Shown piece by piece: positions 37,881 through 52,089 of a stretch of 64,000 nucleotides of DNA (positions within the stretch are counted from its first letter, which is position 1; each line of letters starts with the position of its first letter). The notes under the pieces were generated by a model, which worked only from the letters and a program-made list of their open reading frames with translations, did not search any database and was not told the origin of the DNA. A program made the translations under genes and the position numbers. Source of the stretch: Erythrocercus mccallii (taxonomy: Eukaryota > Chordata > Aves > Passeriformes > Dicruridae); NCBI GenBank assembly GCA_013397435.1, contig VZRG01000293.1:124001-188000 (forward strand), given 5' to 3'.

Positions 37881-39353
37881 AACTTGCTGCCTCTTATGTT
37901 TGTCATAAACACAGCTTCCTAAACTGAGAATTCATTTGTTAATCACCAGGCAAACCTCGTGCCTAAGCAAAGGTAGTGTCTACACCAGAGCAGCATTTTA
38001 AAATATGTGGAAACAATATTCTTATTATTTTCTTGATCATTTATGACAGGAAGATCTTTAATATATGGGTGAATTTCCATTTGGAGAAATCAATAGTCTT
38101 AAATAATAACTAAGATTTCAGGTCTTTCAATCACAATGCGAAGTAACCTACTATTAACTTTACAAATGAGAACCAAGTTAAAAGGCTTCTAGCAAATTAC
38201 CAGTGAATCACCAGAATTTGCTTCAGGCAGAGATATATTCCTAAATTGTTGCCAGTGATCTATACCTTTAGTGTTTTTTATTGCTAATTTGTACTAGTTT
38301 CTCATAGTCTTCCTCTAATGGATCATTACAGCAGCCAGATAATTTGTACTGCTGCCAATAACTGTCTCAAGGTAAGGCTGTTTAGGTAGAGCAAGAATAA
38401 CGCACAGCAAGAGTGAGCCTTAGAAAAGAATTCTGAATTAAAGCTTTGTTATGGAAAAAATAGGAATCACTTAACGGAATGGAAAGGTACATTTTTTAGT
38501 AACTTGCTTTCAAAATCAAGGCCACCACAGCTGAAATACTATCTTAATAATATACTGTTAAGAGTTTCCTTTTTTAGTTTTTAAAATTCTGTTCCCTTTC
38601 TTGTACGCCACAAAAACATACTGGGTCAAGCTGTACTTGAAAGCATTGCAAAATGACACAGGCATCCAGAAGAATTAAATTATAATACTATGGAAAACAG
38701 AACAAAGAATTACATATACTCTGAGATTTCTCAAAATGCTCCAAACTTTTATCATACATAAACCATGTCAAACCTTAAATCTTTATAAAACTAGCCAGTT
38801 ATTTAAAGGATAATGATAACAATAATTTATAGATCAATTATAAATGATTTAAAACAAACCTAATAAAATCTCAAGTTTAGATGCATTAGTCATAAGTAGT
38901 ACTCAATTCATCTGTGGCATGGCATATTCTTTCTTTTGTATCTTTCTTTGAATACACTGTGGATTTTTCCTTCCAACAAACCTTCTCAGTCTATTCTTGG
39001 AGGGCAGCTGAGCAGCACTGCAGAGTGTTGATGTTAATGCAGCACAGGGCACTGAGCAGGATCCTCCAGAGAGCCAAGCTCAGACTCAAAATCACCTCCC
39101 AAGCAGACAGTCTGCAACACCTCTGTGCACGCACTCCTGGAGTGTCACACACATCCCATAAATGGAGCCCAAATCCCCTCTCTGCTGAGCACCCACACGT
39201 GTATATTATATACAAGTACTGAAAGCCTCTTGCCTCATCCTTGGAGTTTACTTTCTCACCTTCCAGCTGGATTCAGCTAGATTTGCACACAGGTTATGTG
39301 ATCTTTACAAATGGCAGACAGCCTCTATTCCTATGATTGTTATAAACACTTGC

Positions 39354-39440
39354 TAATTGCTTTGTCTGCCCCAGTATCTTCTAATTTTTTAAGTTTAATT
39401 GCTTTGTCTGCCCCAGTATCTTCTAATTTTTTAAGTTTAA
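39354..39440 (+). repeat. Perfect 42-bp tandem duplication (two copies)
   Basis: A 42-bp unit containing GCTTTGTCTGCCCCAGTATC and ending TTTTTTAAGTTT is repeated head to tail with no mismatch (39354-39395 and 39396-39437), plus a few matching bases beyond. Identity over the whole unit implies a very recent event, or an assembly or read artefact. It lies in non-coding sequence. Confidence 0.95.
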
Positions 39441-40139
39441 AAGTTTGGTGACATTCTTTAAAGTCATATACAAGTATTTTGACCTTTCCTTGTGATCAGT
39501 GAGCTGGAATTACGTTATCTACATAAAGCATAAACTTACAGTATTAATTTTGCATTTAATACATAGTATGACTGTCACCTCACTTTAACTGATTTTGGGC
39601 AGCAGGGAACACAGCGCCCTGAATTTGGGACACACTCAGGTTGTATGAATCTGGCCTTTTCTATACATATTCATAAGCCAGCACACTGACATGCAGCTGT
39701 CAAGGATTCCAAATTCCTTCCTGAGAGATGACACCTCTACAGTGTATTTAGGAGCTCACTGGTTGGTGTTTCAGGCAGATTTGAGTACATTCTCTTTCCA
39801 GGTGTCTGGCATGTTTCTGTAGAGCTCAGTGACAACGTGCTAGCTTGTCCTGGGGTGATGTGGTCAAAGAGATCAAATCCAAGGAACAGGCCTGGCCAAC
39901 AGTCCAGCTTCTGCTCTGCTGTCCTTAAGAGTGCAGAGAGGAGCTGGCTGCTGACACAGAGCTAAAACGGGATGAAAACAGATCTGTCAGGGACAGCTCA
40001 CTGGTGACTTGAGAGCAAAGATTCTTCCTTCCTTTCAGTGAAGGAGGCTGAAAACAGCAGGAATGTCAGGCTCCAATTTTCCCTGCCCAGTCAGATGCCA
40101 CAGGAGAAGATGAACCTTGCAAAGCACTATATAGCAAAG

Positions 40140-43100
40140 TAGTGACATCCATTTTCCAGGATCCTGCTCAGTTTAGCTCCATTACTTTAATAACATTTCT
40201 ACTGACCATAACTTTATGTTACTTATCTCCTTAACCTAGGGGGTATATTGTGTTGCTAAACACTAATTTCCCTTAATATGTAGAATTTTCATGAATACTG
40301 AATTTTCTCAGTATTCCTGGTTGTGATTTCTTTCTCTAATTCTGTTTCTAGGAGAAACACCAAACTGCAGAGCTCTGCAGAATATTTCACCCTCTGCCCC
40401 TGTGCAGAACCAGCACTTAAAGCTATTCCCTATGACAAATGAAGGAAAACAAGAGTGGAAAAGCATTTGAATCTCTGTTTTGGCCCTTACCTACTACAGT
40501 TTGTTCATGGAAATAATGACCTTCTTTTGAGAGGGAGCCCAGTACAGTCACCTGGATGGACACACAATTTACCCTTTTAATGAAGCAACATCTCTTGAAG
40601 AGATGTGATTGAAGAGTTTGACTTGAAATCTCCCTGACATTACAAAGGTTTCCACAAGCTTTCCACATGAGTTAAATGAAGATATGACAGGTAGATTGAA
40701 AAATAATTAACAAAATGGCTGACATACAACAAAAATAAAGGAAGGTTACCTGAAAAAAACCAGAAGGGCTTTGGTTTGAAGCTCTCTTTGAAGATATGAT
40801 CAGCGTATTCACAGGTATTTTCCAAAGGGCCACGCTTTGTCTTCATTCCTATCCATTTTGTTTGATATATTGTGCTATCATAGAGCATTCTTCTGAACTT
40901 GTATCAAATAAGCCCATCCACAGTAACTTTCCCAGTGCTGCAGGTGTCAGCTCTGCTGCAAGGGCCAAACGCAGATGAACGATTTGATAAATGTGCTGGC
41001 ACTGCAATGCTTTCCACTTTGGGAGCAAAGACCACAAAACCTTTTCTATATTTAACTTCACTCATTTTAAAATTCCTTTTTACTTTTAATTATGCAGAAA
41101 TTAGTCTTATTTTCCCCTCACCTAATATTCTTTGTAAGGGTAGAAGAAGCCCTTTTTTAAAAATCTAGACATACTTCCACTGTTTGAGAATAATGAACCA
41201 ACTTAAAAGATCTTTTTTTAGAATACTAGAATATTAATATAAATCTTAAAAATTATCAAAGCTCATTCAACCTTAAATATATATATATAAAATTACTACA
41301 GAAATTCAAAAGCATTGATATGAATTTATTTATGAATACAAAATGGAAAATCATAATCACTTGGATTTTCATCTATTTTGGCTCAATTTACTGGCAAATC
41401 CATATGCAAAAGATATATTTGTATTTACCTATTCCTTAAAATCCAAGAACAGTTTACCACTAAGAAATGCTATTTACTTTGGATTTAACTGCAGAAAATT
41501 GTGTTGCACCCATTTTTATGTCCTAAACAACTAGGCTATAAAAATAGAGATAGAAGGATCAATACTCCACTCAAGTGATACATAAATCTGAGTACCACCA
41601 AATACTGGAAGTCTATATGCATAAATTACCTCAAAATCAAGATATAAATTACAAGGTGTAAACAGCACTAATGGAGGGTTCAGAAGAACTTTGTGAGGAA
41701 AAATTTAAAAAGCAGATCAGGATACAAAAATAACAACTAATCAATTCAGCTTATTGCTTTTGTTAACAAATCTCTTAGATAAAGTGTTATGATGTTCTAT
41801 TTAGTAATAAAAGTGTAAAAAAAAAATGAAACTTCAGCAGTGGTAGTAAATGACCAAGACACATTCAAGTTTTAATGTGTTGTTCTGTCATAAATAAACT
41901 CTCTCAACAGTTTGTATTTGTTGGTATTTTTTTCCTTAACTACTGGATTTTAATCTAATTATTTCAAGCTGTCTCAGGCAAAACTAATGACAACAATATG
42001 TAGCCACTTTACCTGCACTAACACATGCAACTGTTGTCATTTGGAAGGCTTCTAGATCAGCACCTGAGTAACATCTCCGATTTTAAACATATAATTGGTT
42101 GGGATTTGCTGAATGTAAAAGAAATCTACAGAAGTTGTTTTCATTTGACCTGCATGTATGCCAAATGCAGCCTTTTGATAACATCAGTGAAACTGCAGAG
42201 GTATAAAAATAAAAAATTAAAAATAAATATACCAGCATGTAGTCTGCAGCTAACTCACTGTTTCCAACCTAGGCTATTTTTCTCTTGTGGCTGCTTGGGA
42301 GATGGTTACTTGATGTTAAGAATTCAATATATTGATGGAGGGACTATTTATAAAAGGTACAACACAAAGGAAGATGTGTTGCTAAAAGCAGTGAGAACTT
42401 GCTGCCATCATCTCAAGCATCTTCTGGTTTGATTTATGATGCCATGCAAACGAGTCACAGTCTTGGCACAGCCTCCTTCTCTGGTTATATACGTTGTAGG
42501 AATTGCCCATCCACAGCTACAAGCATAAAACCTGCCAAGGGATGGTTGTTAATCCTCCTCTTTCTTGCACATTTCCTCTGCCCTGTTCACATGTACTCTC
42601 CATGCACAGCAGCTACGCTGTTCTTTGTCACTGCCTCAACTAAAGGGTAATCCTCTTCCACACGTCCTTAGGAGTCACAAGGCTTACCAAAATCAGAGAA
42701 CAGCAGGGAGTAAGGAGGATGAGAGATGATGACAATCCCTTTGTAATAAAGCACTGCAGATATGACAAGATTTTGAATTTAGGCATGTCCCAAAGCTATA
42801 TGGCAATAAAAAAGGGCAGAGAAAGGCCTTTGAGGAGCTAACCTTGAAAGAAATCTCTACATTGGCAATTAATTCATACCAACAAGCTGATTGACTTACT
42901 GCCAACACACCACCAAGCCAAGGTTAATCACAACCAGAGAAGGAGAATCTGGCAGTGAAAGCTGCAGAAAACCCAAATGTGCTGACAGAGCTGTACCATC
43001 ACCACAGCACTGCAACCCCCCCACAGTAAGTGAACCTGAAGAGCTGGCTGGGCAGCTGAGGATTGGCAACACATGTGAAAACTACTTAAAGCAAGTTAGA

Positions 43101-46100
43101 AAAGGAGTTATGATTAGGGAAAAGTTAGGAAGTGAACAGGAGAAATGAGACTGTGATTTTGTTGTTTGTTTGGGGGTTTCTTTTGTTCAGAATCTAGGAA
43201 ATGGAGCAAGGACAAAAAAAAAATAAAAATTGCCACTTTGAAAATAAATCTAATAGAGAAAACAGCCCAAACTTCACCCACTACTGTAAGCTACTCAGAA
43301 AGTGCAACTCATAACTTTGATCATCCCTTACTCCATTTACATCCTGGGGCCAAGCTCACAAACATCCTGTGTAGGGCCAGGAACACTCATGCAGTGAAAT
43401 CCTCCCTCTACAATGGCATTGATAGTCAATTCACTCAAGCTTATAAAGAACTTTGGCTTCTTTAACTGGAGAATATTGTGTTCTGGGTCACTATCTCATC
43501 TCTGGGAATAGGATAGAGACATCCTATATCAAGTTTAGCTTTTGTTGAATTGTTACTGTGTTGTGCCCTCAAGAACTGCTCTCCAGTTAGTGCCAGTGAA
43601 CCCATGGCTAACCAAATCCACTGCTGCCCTTTTCATGGTCTGTGAGAACATTTTAAAAGCAGTTTTAAAATTCAAGCTGTATTATTCTATTCTGTTTCTT
43701 GAACTTGATTCCATTTTCCACATGAACTATCTACCAGTAAGATATGTGAAGAATGTGTTGTTATATTCTACTTTTTGAACACCGTATTTCAGAAAAAAAT
43801 GACATTAAAGTTTCCATCTAAGTGTGTTTCGTCATACCAGGATGCAATCTGTATTATCTTTTAAATTTAAATGTAATTAGTTCATAGAAAATGCCAATAT
43901 GACACAGATACCTTCTTTCCACTGTGGAGTGAAGAGCAGTTTATAGAAATGTCACTAGAGTGACTCACGTCATGTTCTTGGTAGGTGTTTTACAGCACCA
44001 TCATCAACACCTTGTTTTCTGTTCCTTTTTTTAAAGATTTATCTCTTGCTTTCCTCTATAATGCTTAAGGAGGGATGAAGAAAAAAATATTTCATCTAGC
44101 TCTATTGATTTCCCAGATTTAGATAAGACTATAAATTGCTTAAAATGTAAAATCCAGAGATTTTAAGATAAATCTTTAGCTGTGTCTTGAGCAAGACTGG
44201 ACAAAATTGTCTAAGTAAGATCTGAAGTCTGAAGAATCTTGATATCTGAAAGTACTATTACAAGATTCCAATATTGCATGTTGAAAGAAGACTTTCATTT
44301 TATAAATGCTCAGAAAAACACAGGTAAACATTAATGACCAAACAACAGATAATGGAAATACTTTCTCTAAATTTAAAAGTTGATTCTTATTTTTTTAATA
44401 AGAGATGATGTTCAGAAGAACACAAAATACCAGTAAGAACAGAAAGAATCATCTTCCAGCATGCAGAATGAAGATTTTCACCAAGTAGCACACCAGACAT
44501 AAGCAGGCATAGGAATGCTCCCTCACAGAGGGCCTGTGTTTGTCTTTAACTTAATTTGCAACATCCACTCGACTCAAAGCAAGAGTGTTCAAAAGCCAAT
44601 AACAGGAAAAGCCACCTAAGACATCAGTCAAGGACTTAGTGTTCAAATTAACAATCCCTGTGTTCAAACATAAATTTTCACCATTTGGGAATCTGCTCAA
44701 GTGGTCTGGACTGGCTGCATCAAGAAGGAAATGTTGATAAAACACCCCTGTCCTAATCCAGCAGGGGCATAAGGCATATATAAATTAAATACCTGAAAAA
44801 TTAGTTGGCGTGGTTAGATTAGCAGTAGGTAAACTAGATAAATATAAAAGTGATAGGTTATAGGATGAGATCCAAGTGTGCACCCCTGAATGCCAGCCAT
44901 CCAATGCATTATTTTGTCACAAACAACAAATTCATTATCACTGCCTGGTTTTGCATATGTAGGATTTCTACTTGCAGAAGTTGTACTGGGTGAGGAGACC
45001 CTGGAAGTTACACACCATAAGCATCAAAAGAAGAAACCCAGCCTTACTGAAATTGGGATATTTTTTCACTCAATTCAGTAAGATGGTGTTACCTTCTGGC
45101 CAGTGAAGGTATCAAGTAAGTAACCACTTCAAATTATGTCAAAAACTGCCTTTTACCAGTAACATAAGCCACAGTGATGCTTGAACATGTTAAACTTTCA
45201 GTATTCCATGCTTCTACTTTCTTTTTATATAATATGGTTCCTACCAGAATTTTCCATATAAAGTTTCCTTCATTTGCAGATATATTTTCACACCTAAATT
45301 TACTTATATATTTTAAGCAAAGAAAACTCAAAAAACACTGATATTGTTATACCACTGAATATTCCTTTCTTATAAATAAATTATTAATGTAGCCACATGA
45401 TTTAATAATCTTGCTTAATTTCACTCACAACACACAGATCTCCATGGTGAGCTATAACAGTTCATATTATTCTCCTAGCTTAAATAATCAATAACTTTTC
45501 TTTGTTTCTGCTTCAGAAACACAAATGTAAAGTTACTAAAAAAAAGGTTACCATTTATTTCTAAGGCTTGCTGTATTTTTTAGTACTACATGGTGTAGGA
45601 TTGCAAGAATGTTCAAGGCATATGGATTCCTTCTATATAATATAGCATTAGAATTAAACATGGGGATGATTTTACATTTTTTGTTTAAGGTAGTACCCAA
45701 ATACTTTTTCCTGAACTTATAAAATTTCTTTTAAAACTGTATGTTATAAATGTGCCCAATGAAAGGATACTGCAGTAATGAACATATTCAGTAACAAGCA
45801 CATACAAGTTTTTCAGCAAATTGGAATAAGAAATCCCAAAATGTGAATATGAATCATTCTGCTTCACTATATGCATTGAATCCTTATTTTCATTGCTCTC
45901 CAGCTTTCCTTGCACTGTAATTTAATAGAATTTTGCCAGAACATTTACATTTAAAAATGAAAATCCAGTTAAAATGGTTCTCTCAACAGAGCTGTATTTC
46001 CAGCCAATGCAATGGGAATTAGAATATGCTCTTCTATGAAAACCATTTTTCTTAATAATATTAAAACTATTTAATATTGCCATGCAATGAAAAGAGCAAA

Positions 46101-48240
46101 TTATAACTGGTTTCATCACTGGAAGATCAATGTTTTTCTCTTTCTTTTAAGTACCAAGAAATCAATATTTTTTTCTTGCTATTAATCCACAAATGATCTA
46201 GCTTCTGACATTATCATAACACTAGGCCCCTCTATGACTGTAGAAAAGGTGACCAAAAGAGTCTTGACCACAAGATAATATCAGCATTTCAGATCTCATC
46301 CTGTACCATGAGTCCCTCACCAGCTCCTGATTTTTATATTTTATTTTTGTTTAACCAGTGAGTACAACAGATATTTTGTTTGTACCTATTAACACATCCC
46401 TTTTTGGTTTTAAACAATTTCCTCTCTACACTGTATTTGGTTTTACATCAAAAATTACAAGCTGAAAATAGTGTACATCATACTGGAAAGTTGAAGAAAA
46501 GTTCAGATATTCTCTCTACAGGAAGGAGAGTGGTATTCTGTTGTGATTTCTATGTTTATTTTATGTCTCCAACATAAAATTTCCATTAGGAAAGGAAAAT
46601 AAAATTCTCAAAAGGCACATATTTAAGATTTTGCTTCTATCCAACCCCAAGAAGTAGAGTTTTACCTGCCAAGAAATCTTAATCACATCAGAATAACTGT
46701 GAAATTAAATTTTCCATCTTTCCAGATGCAATAGTATGCAAACTTCAGAATGTTTACCGATGTTTCCAAATCAGGGAGGAATTTCAGATGAGAAAGGGGA
46801 ATATTTAAATGCTTTTACTAAAATTGGGAGTGGAGAAGGAAGAGGCTGATAGTACAGTGCAATTCACTCACAGGACAGTAGGCACTAGTCTGAAGGATGA
46901 GTGGGAAAATGGTACCTACAGAGGAGTGCTTCACTGGGGGAGTGACATTCCTGCTCAGGAATGGACACCTGGACACTGTGGATTGCATTGCACATGGGCT
47001 GTAAGCACCACTTCGTGCACATTTGGAGCACTGTCAGCTCTGAATGCCTGAAAAGTGAAAATTACCATCTGTCACTCAAATTAATGCTTTCTTCAAATAA
47101 GAGCTTTTGTTTTCAAACCACATGGGTTGCAGTTATTATAAAGCCTAGTACAACATGCAAAACCTTACATCCACAACTTATATTCTTGTGCAATAAGTAA
47201 ATAAGTGCAGCTATCCCAGAAGTTCCTAGACTGAAAAGCAATCCTGTTGTAACTCTCCTTGATATCAGCTAATTATATATTTCCTGCTACAGCTTTTAAG
47301 TCACTATAGAATAGATCAGACTTCATAGCAACTAAGATGATGTCCCTTGGGACTGACTTTCCATTTAATTTATTTATAGCTACACTTTATACTGCAAATG
47401 ACACTGGGAACCCAGATAAGCTGTTTGGAAGAATTGCTTTCCCCTATTAAATTAGCTGCTACCGTTAACTGATTAAAATCTTATTGCAAAAATAAAAGGC
47501 TCAAACAAGTTTGGCTTGTAACAAGGAATTGAAATGTATTCTATGCTAGGAACTAGTGAGGAAATAATGACTCCAGCCAAGACTTCTTTTACAGTTTCTG
47601 AATACCTTTTATGCCAAACGAAATAAAGAAATCTTTACAATGAGTAAGAGAGCTTTCCAAGAAAGCTTTTTATGTTTTGAAAGATATATGAGCTGTTCTT
47701 GAGGTGTTTTGAGCAGGCAGTGAATGCAGGCCTGAAGTGCAAAATGTCTTTGTCTGCTCAGTCCTAGGTCTGGTCTCTGGAGCTTTTGTTTTAGAAAAAA
47801 AAGCGGGTTCAAAATTGTCAAAACTTGCCAGTCAAGTGGAAGAACCACTATCATGGACAATAATGTGGGTATCAAACTGGTACTTTGCTTTTTAGCCACA
47901 GCCAAATGCTTCCCCCAGTCCACACTGATGAGCAGACTGGGATGATCCCTTATTAGTCAGGTCAGGATTTCATGTTTATCTCTGGTCTTTCAGGTGATGG
48001 GCAGGGATCTGGGGTAATCACTTGCTCTCAGCTTCTTCAATGTTTGCCTGCAGCATTTACCAAGCCATGTGTCTTCTGAAGCTGTTAACAAACTTGCATC
48101 AAAAGAAAATGCAAGTGAGGTCTGGAAAGTGCTTTGCAAAGGTTTTGTTTATTTACTAAGCTATTAGGCTCCATATGCGCTGGTAAGGATAGAGGTCTGC
48201 CTTGTGCTTAACTATAAACACCTTCCCCATGTGCAGCACA
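40140..48240. other. AT-rich stretch with no supported gene
   Basis: About 8 kb of ordinary AT-rich sequence. A 13-base (AT)n run lies at 41277-41289. A plus-strand open frame at 42891-43148 is Lys/Glu/Arg-rich and crosses a donor-like CACA|GTAAGT, but its upstream acceptor is poor. No RNA gene or mobile element was recognised. Confidence 0.5.
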
Positions 48241-48282
48241 TAAATGTCTCATCCAAAGGTTGGCATTAACAGGACTTTATTT

Positions 48283-48427
48283 ACTAATTAGTTCAGCAGT
48301 TTACTACACTGAAATTTAAATGTTCTAATCAAATGTTTATTTTGTAATCATGTTACATTAATGCTAATTAGCGATGTATTTATTGCTTCATGGATTACAT
48401 TTAAATTTAAATGCTCCAGTCAAAATT
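48283..48427. promoter_or_regulatory. Homeodomain-site cluster, possible conserved enhancer
   Basis: Two perfect TAATTA-centred palindromes, ACTAATTAGT (48283-48292) and GCTAATTAGC (48363-48372), lie exactly 80 bp apart. AAATTTAAATG occurs at 48312-48322 and again at 48403-48413 within a longer imperfect direct repeat, and the second copy is part of a 16-bp palindrome (48398-48413). Such density of TAATTA and AT-rich palindromes is typical of homeodomain-bound conserved non-coding elements. Base composition alone raises the chance rate, so conservation must decide. Confidence 0.3.
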
Positions 48428-48854
48428 TTGACATTAAATTGCACCTACCTAGTCTAATCTCTAATATACTGGTTAATTTTAAATATCAGTAGACAAAGTC
48501 ATTTTTTTTTCTTTACTGTAAGGGTGATTTTTCTTAAAATATCCCCTATAGAACGTTCTAATTTTTATCTTATGGGTAAGTATTTCCTTCATAACTACAA
48601 ACATGTAGGTATGAACTAAAACTTTTAAATATCTTTTTTCTTCTTCCTCTCCTTTTGCTATTATAACTTAAAGAAGCAATTTCAGAAAAAAACCCACATT
48701 TTAGACCAGACCATTAGGATGTACCAACTCATTGCAAACTTCCAAGGAAAATGAATTGATTTAGATATAATTCACAAGGGATTATACCTGAGATTTAATT
48801 ATCAACCACTCATCAGCTGCTGTTGTTATCAAGTAAGGAAGGAATAGCCTATAC

Positions 48855-48957
48855 CTCAAGACAACAACAAGAAACAGCCCACACACCAAGGAAACTCCCA
48901 GCCCAGTTCCTACTGAGCCATACGTGATTACGGCCAGGTTTCTGCATGTCTGTAGTT
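48855..48957 (-). CDS. Weak candidate exon encoding a membrane-spanning segment
   Basis: Minus-strand frame 48782-49030 is open and contains a run of about 20 hydrophobic residues (VSLVCGLFLVVVL) after a Cys and small residues, followed by Arg, Tyr and Arg. That resembles a single-pass membrane helix with a stop-transfer charge. Possible acceptors are CTCCCTTAG (exon end 48957) or TTTTCTTAAAG (48976); possible donors are TTGAG|GTATAG (48855) or CTCAG|GTATAA further on. No family was recognised. T-rich DNA read in the right frame gives hydrophobic peptides by chance, so confidence is low. Confidence 0.15.
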
Positions 48958-50719
48958 CTAAGGGAGATTTAAGCAGCTTTAAGAAAACACAGGTGGAACA
49001 ACAGAACAAAAAAACTGTAAAAGAAAGCATTCTTCAGTGGAATGATTAGTGTATGACAACTTGCCTGTACACAGAAAAAAATTTAATATACTTCACAATT
49101 CCAACTTTTCAAATGTTAACACACTTTGTTGTTATCAACTCCCATGAACTCCTATTCAGGATGAAAAAAACTCATGAACAGAGTTTACAGGCAGGACAGA
49201 GACAAATGGAGCTTAAGATGCAAAGATTCATCATCTTCATGAGGCTGGTTATAAACGATACTGTTCAGAATCGCCTTTTCTCTGCCAGATATGAACATTC
49301 AGTTTCATTAACTTCCCAAAGGCAGAGGCACAGTATATCTCTCCTAAGATATGTGAGATGTTTAGAGGGAAAATGGAAATCTTCAAACTCCAAAGTCTGG
49401 ATGATTTATTTCATGACCTACTGTCCTTCCCTTAGATGCCAGCATTGAGTCACAACGTTTGCCTTTTGTTTCTTGAATAACTGGCAAAGCTTTAAATTCA
49501 TATACCCAATTTCAAGGGTTTTTTTTGTTTTGCTGTGTTAGAGATGCTCAGTTTCAGTTACAGAATTATCAGAAGCATATTCCAAAAGCATTCTGATGTT
49601 AGTGCTCTGATGAAACTTTTCCATTTTCTAGAAAACAGTAATAATATCTAACTAATGTGAATTTCTCCTTCCCTTAAGAACTTCTTTAAGTACTTTATCA
49701 AAAAGAAATAAAATCTTGTTTCTTTCATAAACTAAAACATGAAAAAACCAAACCAGCTGTCATCTTGCTTTACATTTGCTGGTTTATATTTTCCCTTGGT
49801 TCTTCCAATGTCATTTAGTCTCAGCTGAGCCTTCTAAAAGCTCTTCATATTTGTCTTGATGCTGCTGAAAAATTTTGTATTTACATAATGTCTAAAACAG
49901 TCTAGCCAAGGTGACTTATTTGCCAATGGCAGTGTCTAGAGCAGAGATCAGATACTCAGAATCCCACCCCACTGTTCTCATCTAGAAACATCTCCTGAAA
50001 GATAAAGCTCAGTTTAAAGGAACTTGATGTCAACAGGTCCGATGATTTGTGCAGATGTTTTCTGTTATTGGCTATTCAGAACACGGCTTTGGATTAAAAT
50101 TTAATATAAAATTCAAATTTAAATAACAAAACAATAAGAGTAATTTGGATGGGATAGGACCTATAGTTTGCAGTTTTTGTAACAAACTAATGTTCAGAAA
50201 TGTAATGTATTTACGGAAGGTGATGTTGGGACTAAATCTACAGTGCCTCTATCAGTGCAATTACTGAAGGAAGTAAATGAACAGGAAGAATATTTCTGAA
50301 AGGGAAATTATGAGAATTTGGAGATAGAACCGAAAAGAAAAAATATCAAATTGTAAAATAAATAATAAAAAAGAAATCTTAATTACAAAGAAGAATGTCT
50401 TGGAGTCAGCCACATGGCACAAGACTCTCAGTATCACAGCAGTCATTCCAGGGATCAGAAGAGAGTAAATACACCAATGTTTATTGTACTCAAAATTTAT
50501 ATTGCCCCAATAGTAAAAAAATTTTGGAGTTGGATAGGCAGGATGTAGGGATATCAGGGTTTATAGTAATTTTCCCTGTTGCACTGAAAGACATCGCAGT
50601 AGAAGGGCAAGAAATTTTCACTTTCAAATCTACTTTAGAATTTCTTATTACTGTGCACATAAGTAGTTAAGGGAGGAGCTCTTTCAACCAGTAGTTTCCT
50701 TGGAGAAGGGTGGGAGCAG

Positions 50720-50970
50720 TGAGGGTCACGCTGACCCAACACAGAGCCAGAGATCCTCACCCCAAACCGCTCAGATCGCACCTCGCCCTGCTTTGAGACA
50801 CGTCCCCAACCCTTAACAAACACTTCCCCTACCCTGGACATGGGTCAGGCATTAATGAGGGTCCTTCCCTTCAATCTCTGTTGGAAGAACAAAATCCTAG
50901 GTTCACTGTCGGGGAGGCCGAGGCAGCAGCGGCTGGGCTGGAAGGAGCAGCAGGACTCGGCACAGGCTCC
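50720..50970. promoter_or_regulatory. CpG-rich islet
   Basis: Roughly 250 bases contain nine CpGs, concentrated at 50720-50805 and 50905-50960, with C/G-rich words such as GGGGAGGCCGAGG. The flanks are AT-rich and nearly CpG-free. No core promoter motif or convincing first-exon donor is visible. It is similar in character to 23833-24135, but the two do not share obvious sequence. Confidence 0.3.
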
Positions 50971-52089
50971 CCAGGTTTGAGGAGCTGACAACACCAAAAA
51001 GCAGAAGGGAAGTAATTAAGTCCAGTGCATGTCTGGTTTTGTGAGCTACTCTTTCTTACTGCTCTTCTGAAAACTGTGCCAGAGCTAATTTATGTCATCT
51101 GTGACAAGATGGTCCTTTTTAATGAACTTGCTTTTTTTCTCCTGTAACTGAACTGTGCCCCTCACATTTAGAATGCAGTGTCACATACAGATACTATCAC
51201 ATTTGCCAGAAATATTGCTGCAAGTTTTGCATGTCGTTGCAATGTTTATTTATTCCATCCAAAATTTATTTGAGCTACTGACTGAATAATGTAGGATTTT
51301 TCTTTGTCTGATAATTGATTAAAAAATAATTTACCACCTCCTTTCTTTAGACCTTTTTTCTGTACATCACATTCTGATATCTTCTCATACGAAATACAAG
51401 CAAAAGGCCTTTCTGTTCAAATAAGTATTTTCTTGCTTTTGCAAGTATTAATATGGATTCTAGTATTTATAAGAAATTACTAAATCTTAAAACTTCTTCA
51501 GATAAAACTTCTTCACTTATTTTTCATTCACATTCATAACATAGCCATTTTTAGAAATTAATGAAAATACTGGGGTTTTTTTAATTAAAAAGTAGGTCAG
51601 ATTTTAATTTCATTGAGAAAGGGGTAGCAGTACACTTTTACCTGCTAATTTACTAAACTCTACAGAAGTAATAATATATGAAGAGGTCAATTCCCACCAG
51701 TACTGTATTTTAATTATATTCAGTTATCCCCCAAATTAAATTTTGCCTGCCAGCTGATTATCATAATTTAAGTTCTTCAAGCAATCACAACTATTTTTAA
51801 CATACTGTCTTTCAGATGTCTCACATTTCATGTCAATATTCTTACAAATGACTCCAAGGACAAGAAAAATCCCACTACTAAATAAAACACAAAGAAAAGG
51901 ACTTGCTTCATGATCCAGTAAACCATGAATAAAAAGCTTAGCTCAGAGCTGAGAATACACTGTACTGAAGAAACCTCAAATCTTGCTAGAATATGGTCCA
52001 GTTGGTTTCATTACTATATGAAAGACATTACTGATGTCACTGATTCCTAAAAGCAAAGCAAATTCCTCAGCAGCTGAGTACAGGAGAAA

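Noticed and set aside
41277..41289. (AT)n run as a notable microsatellite
   Set aside because: At only 13 bases it is too short to stand out in AT-rich DNA.
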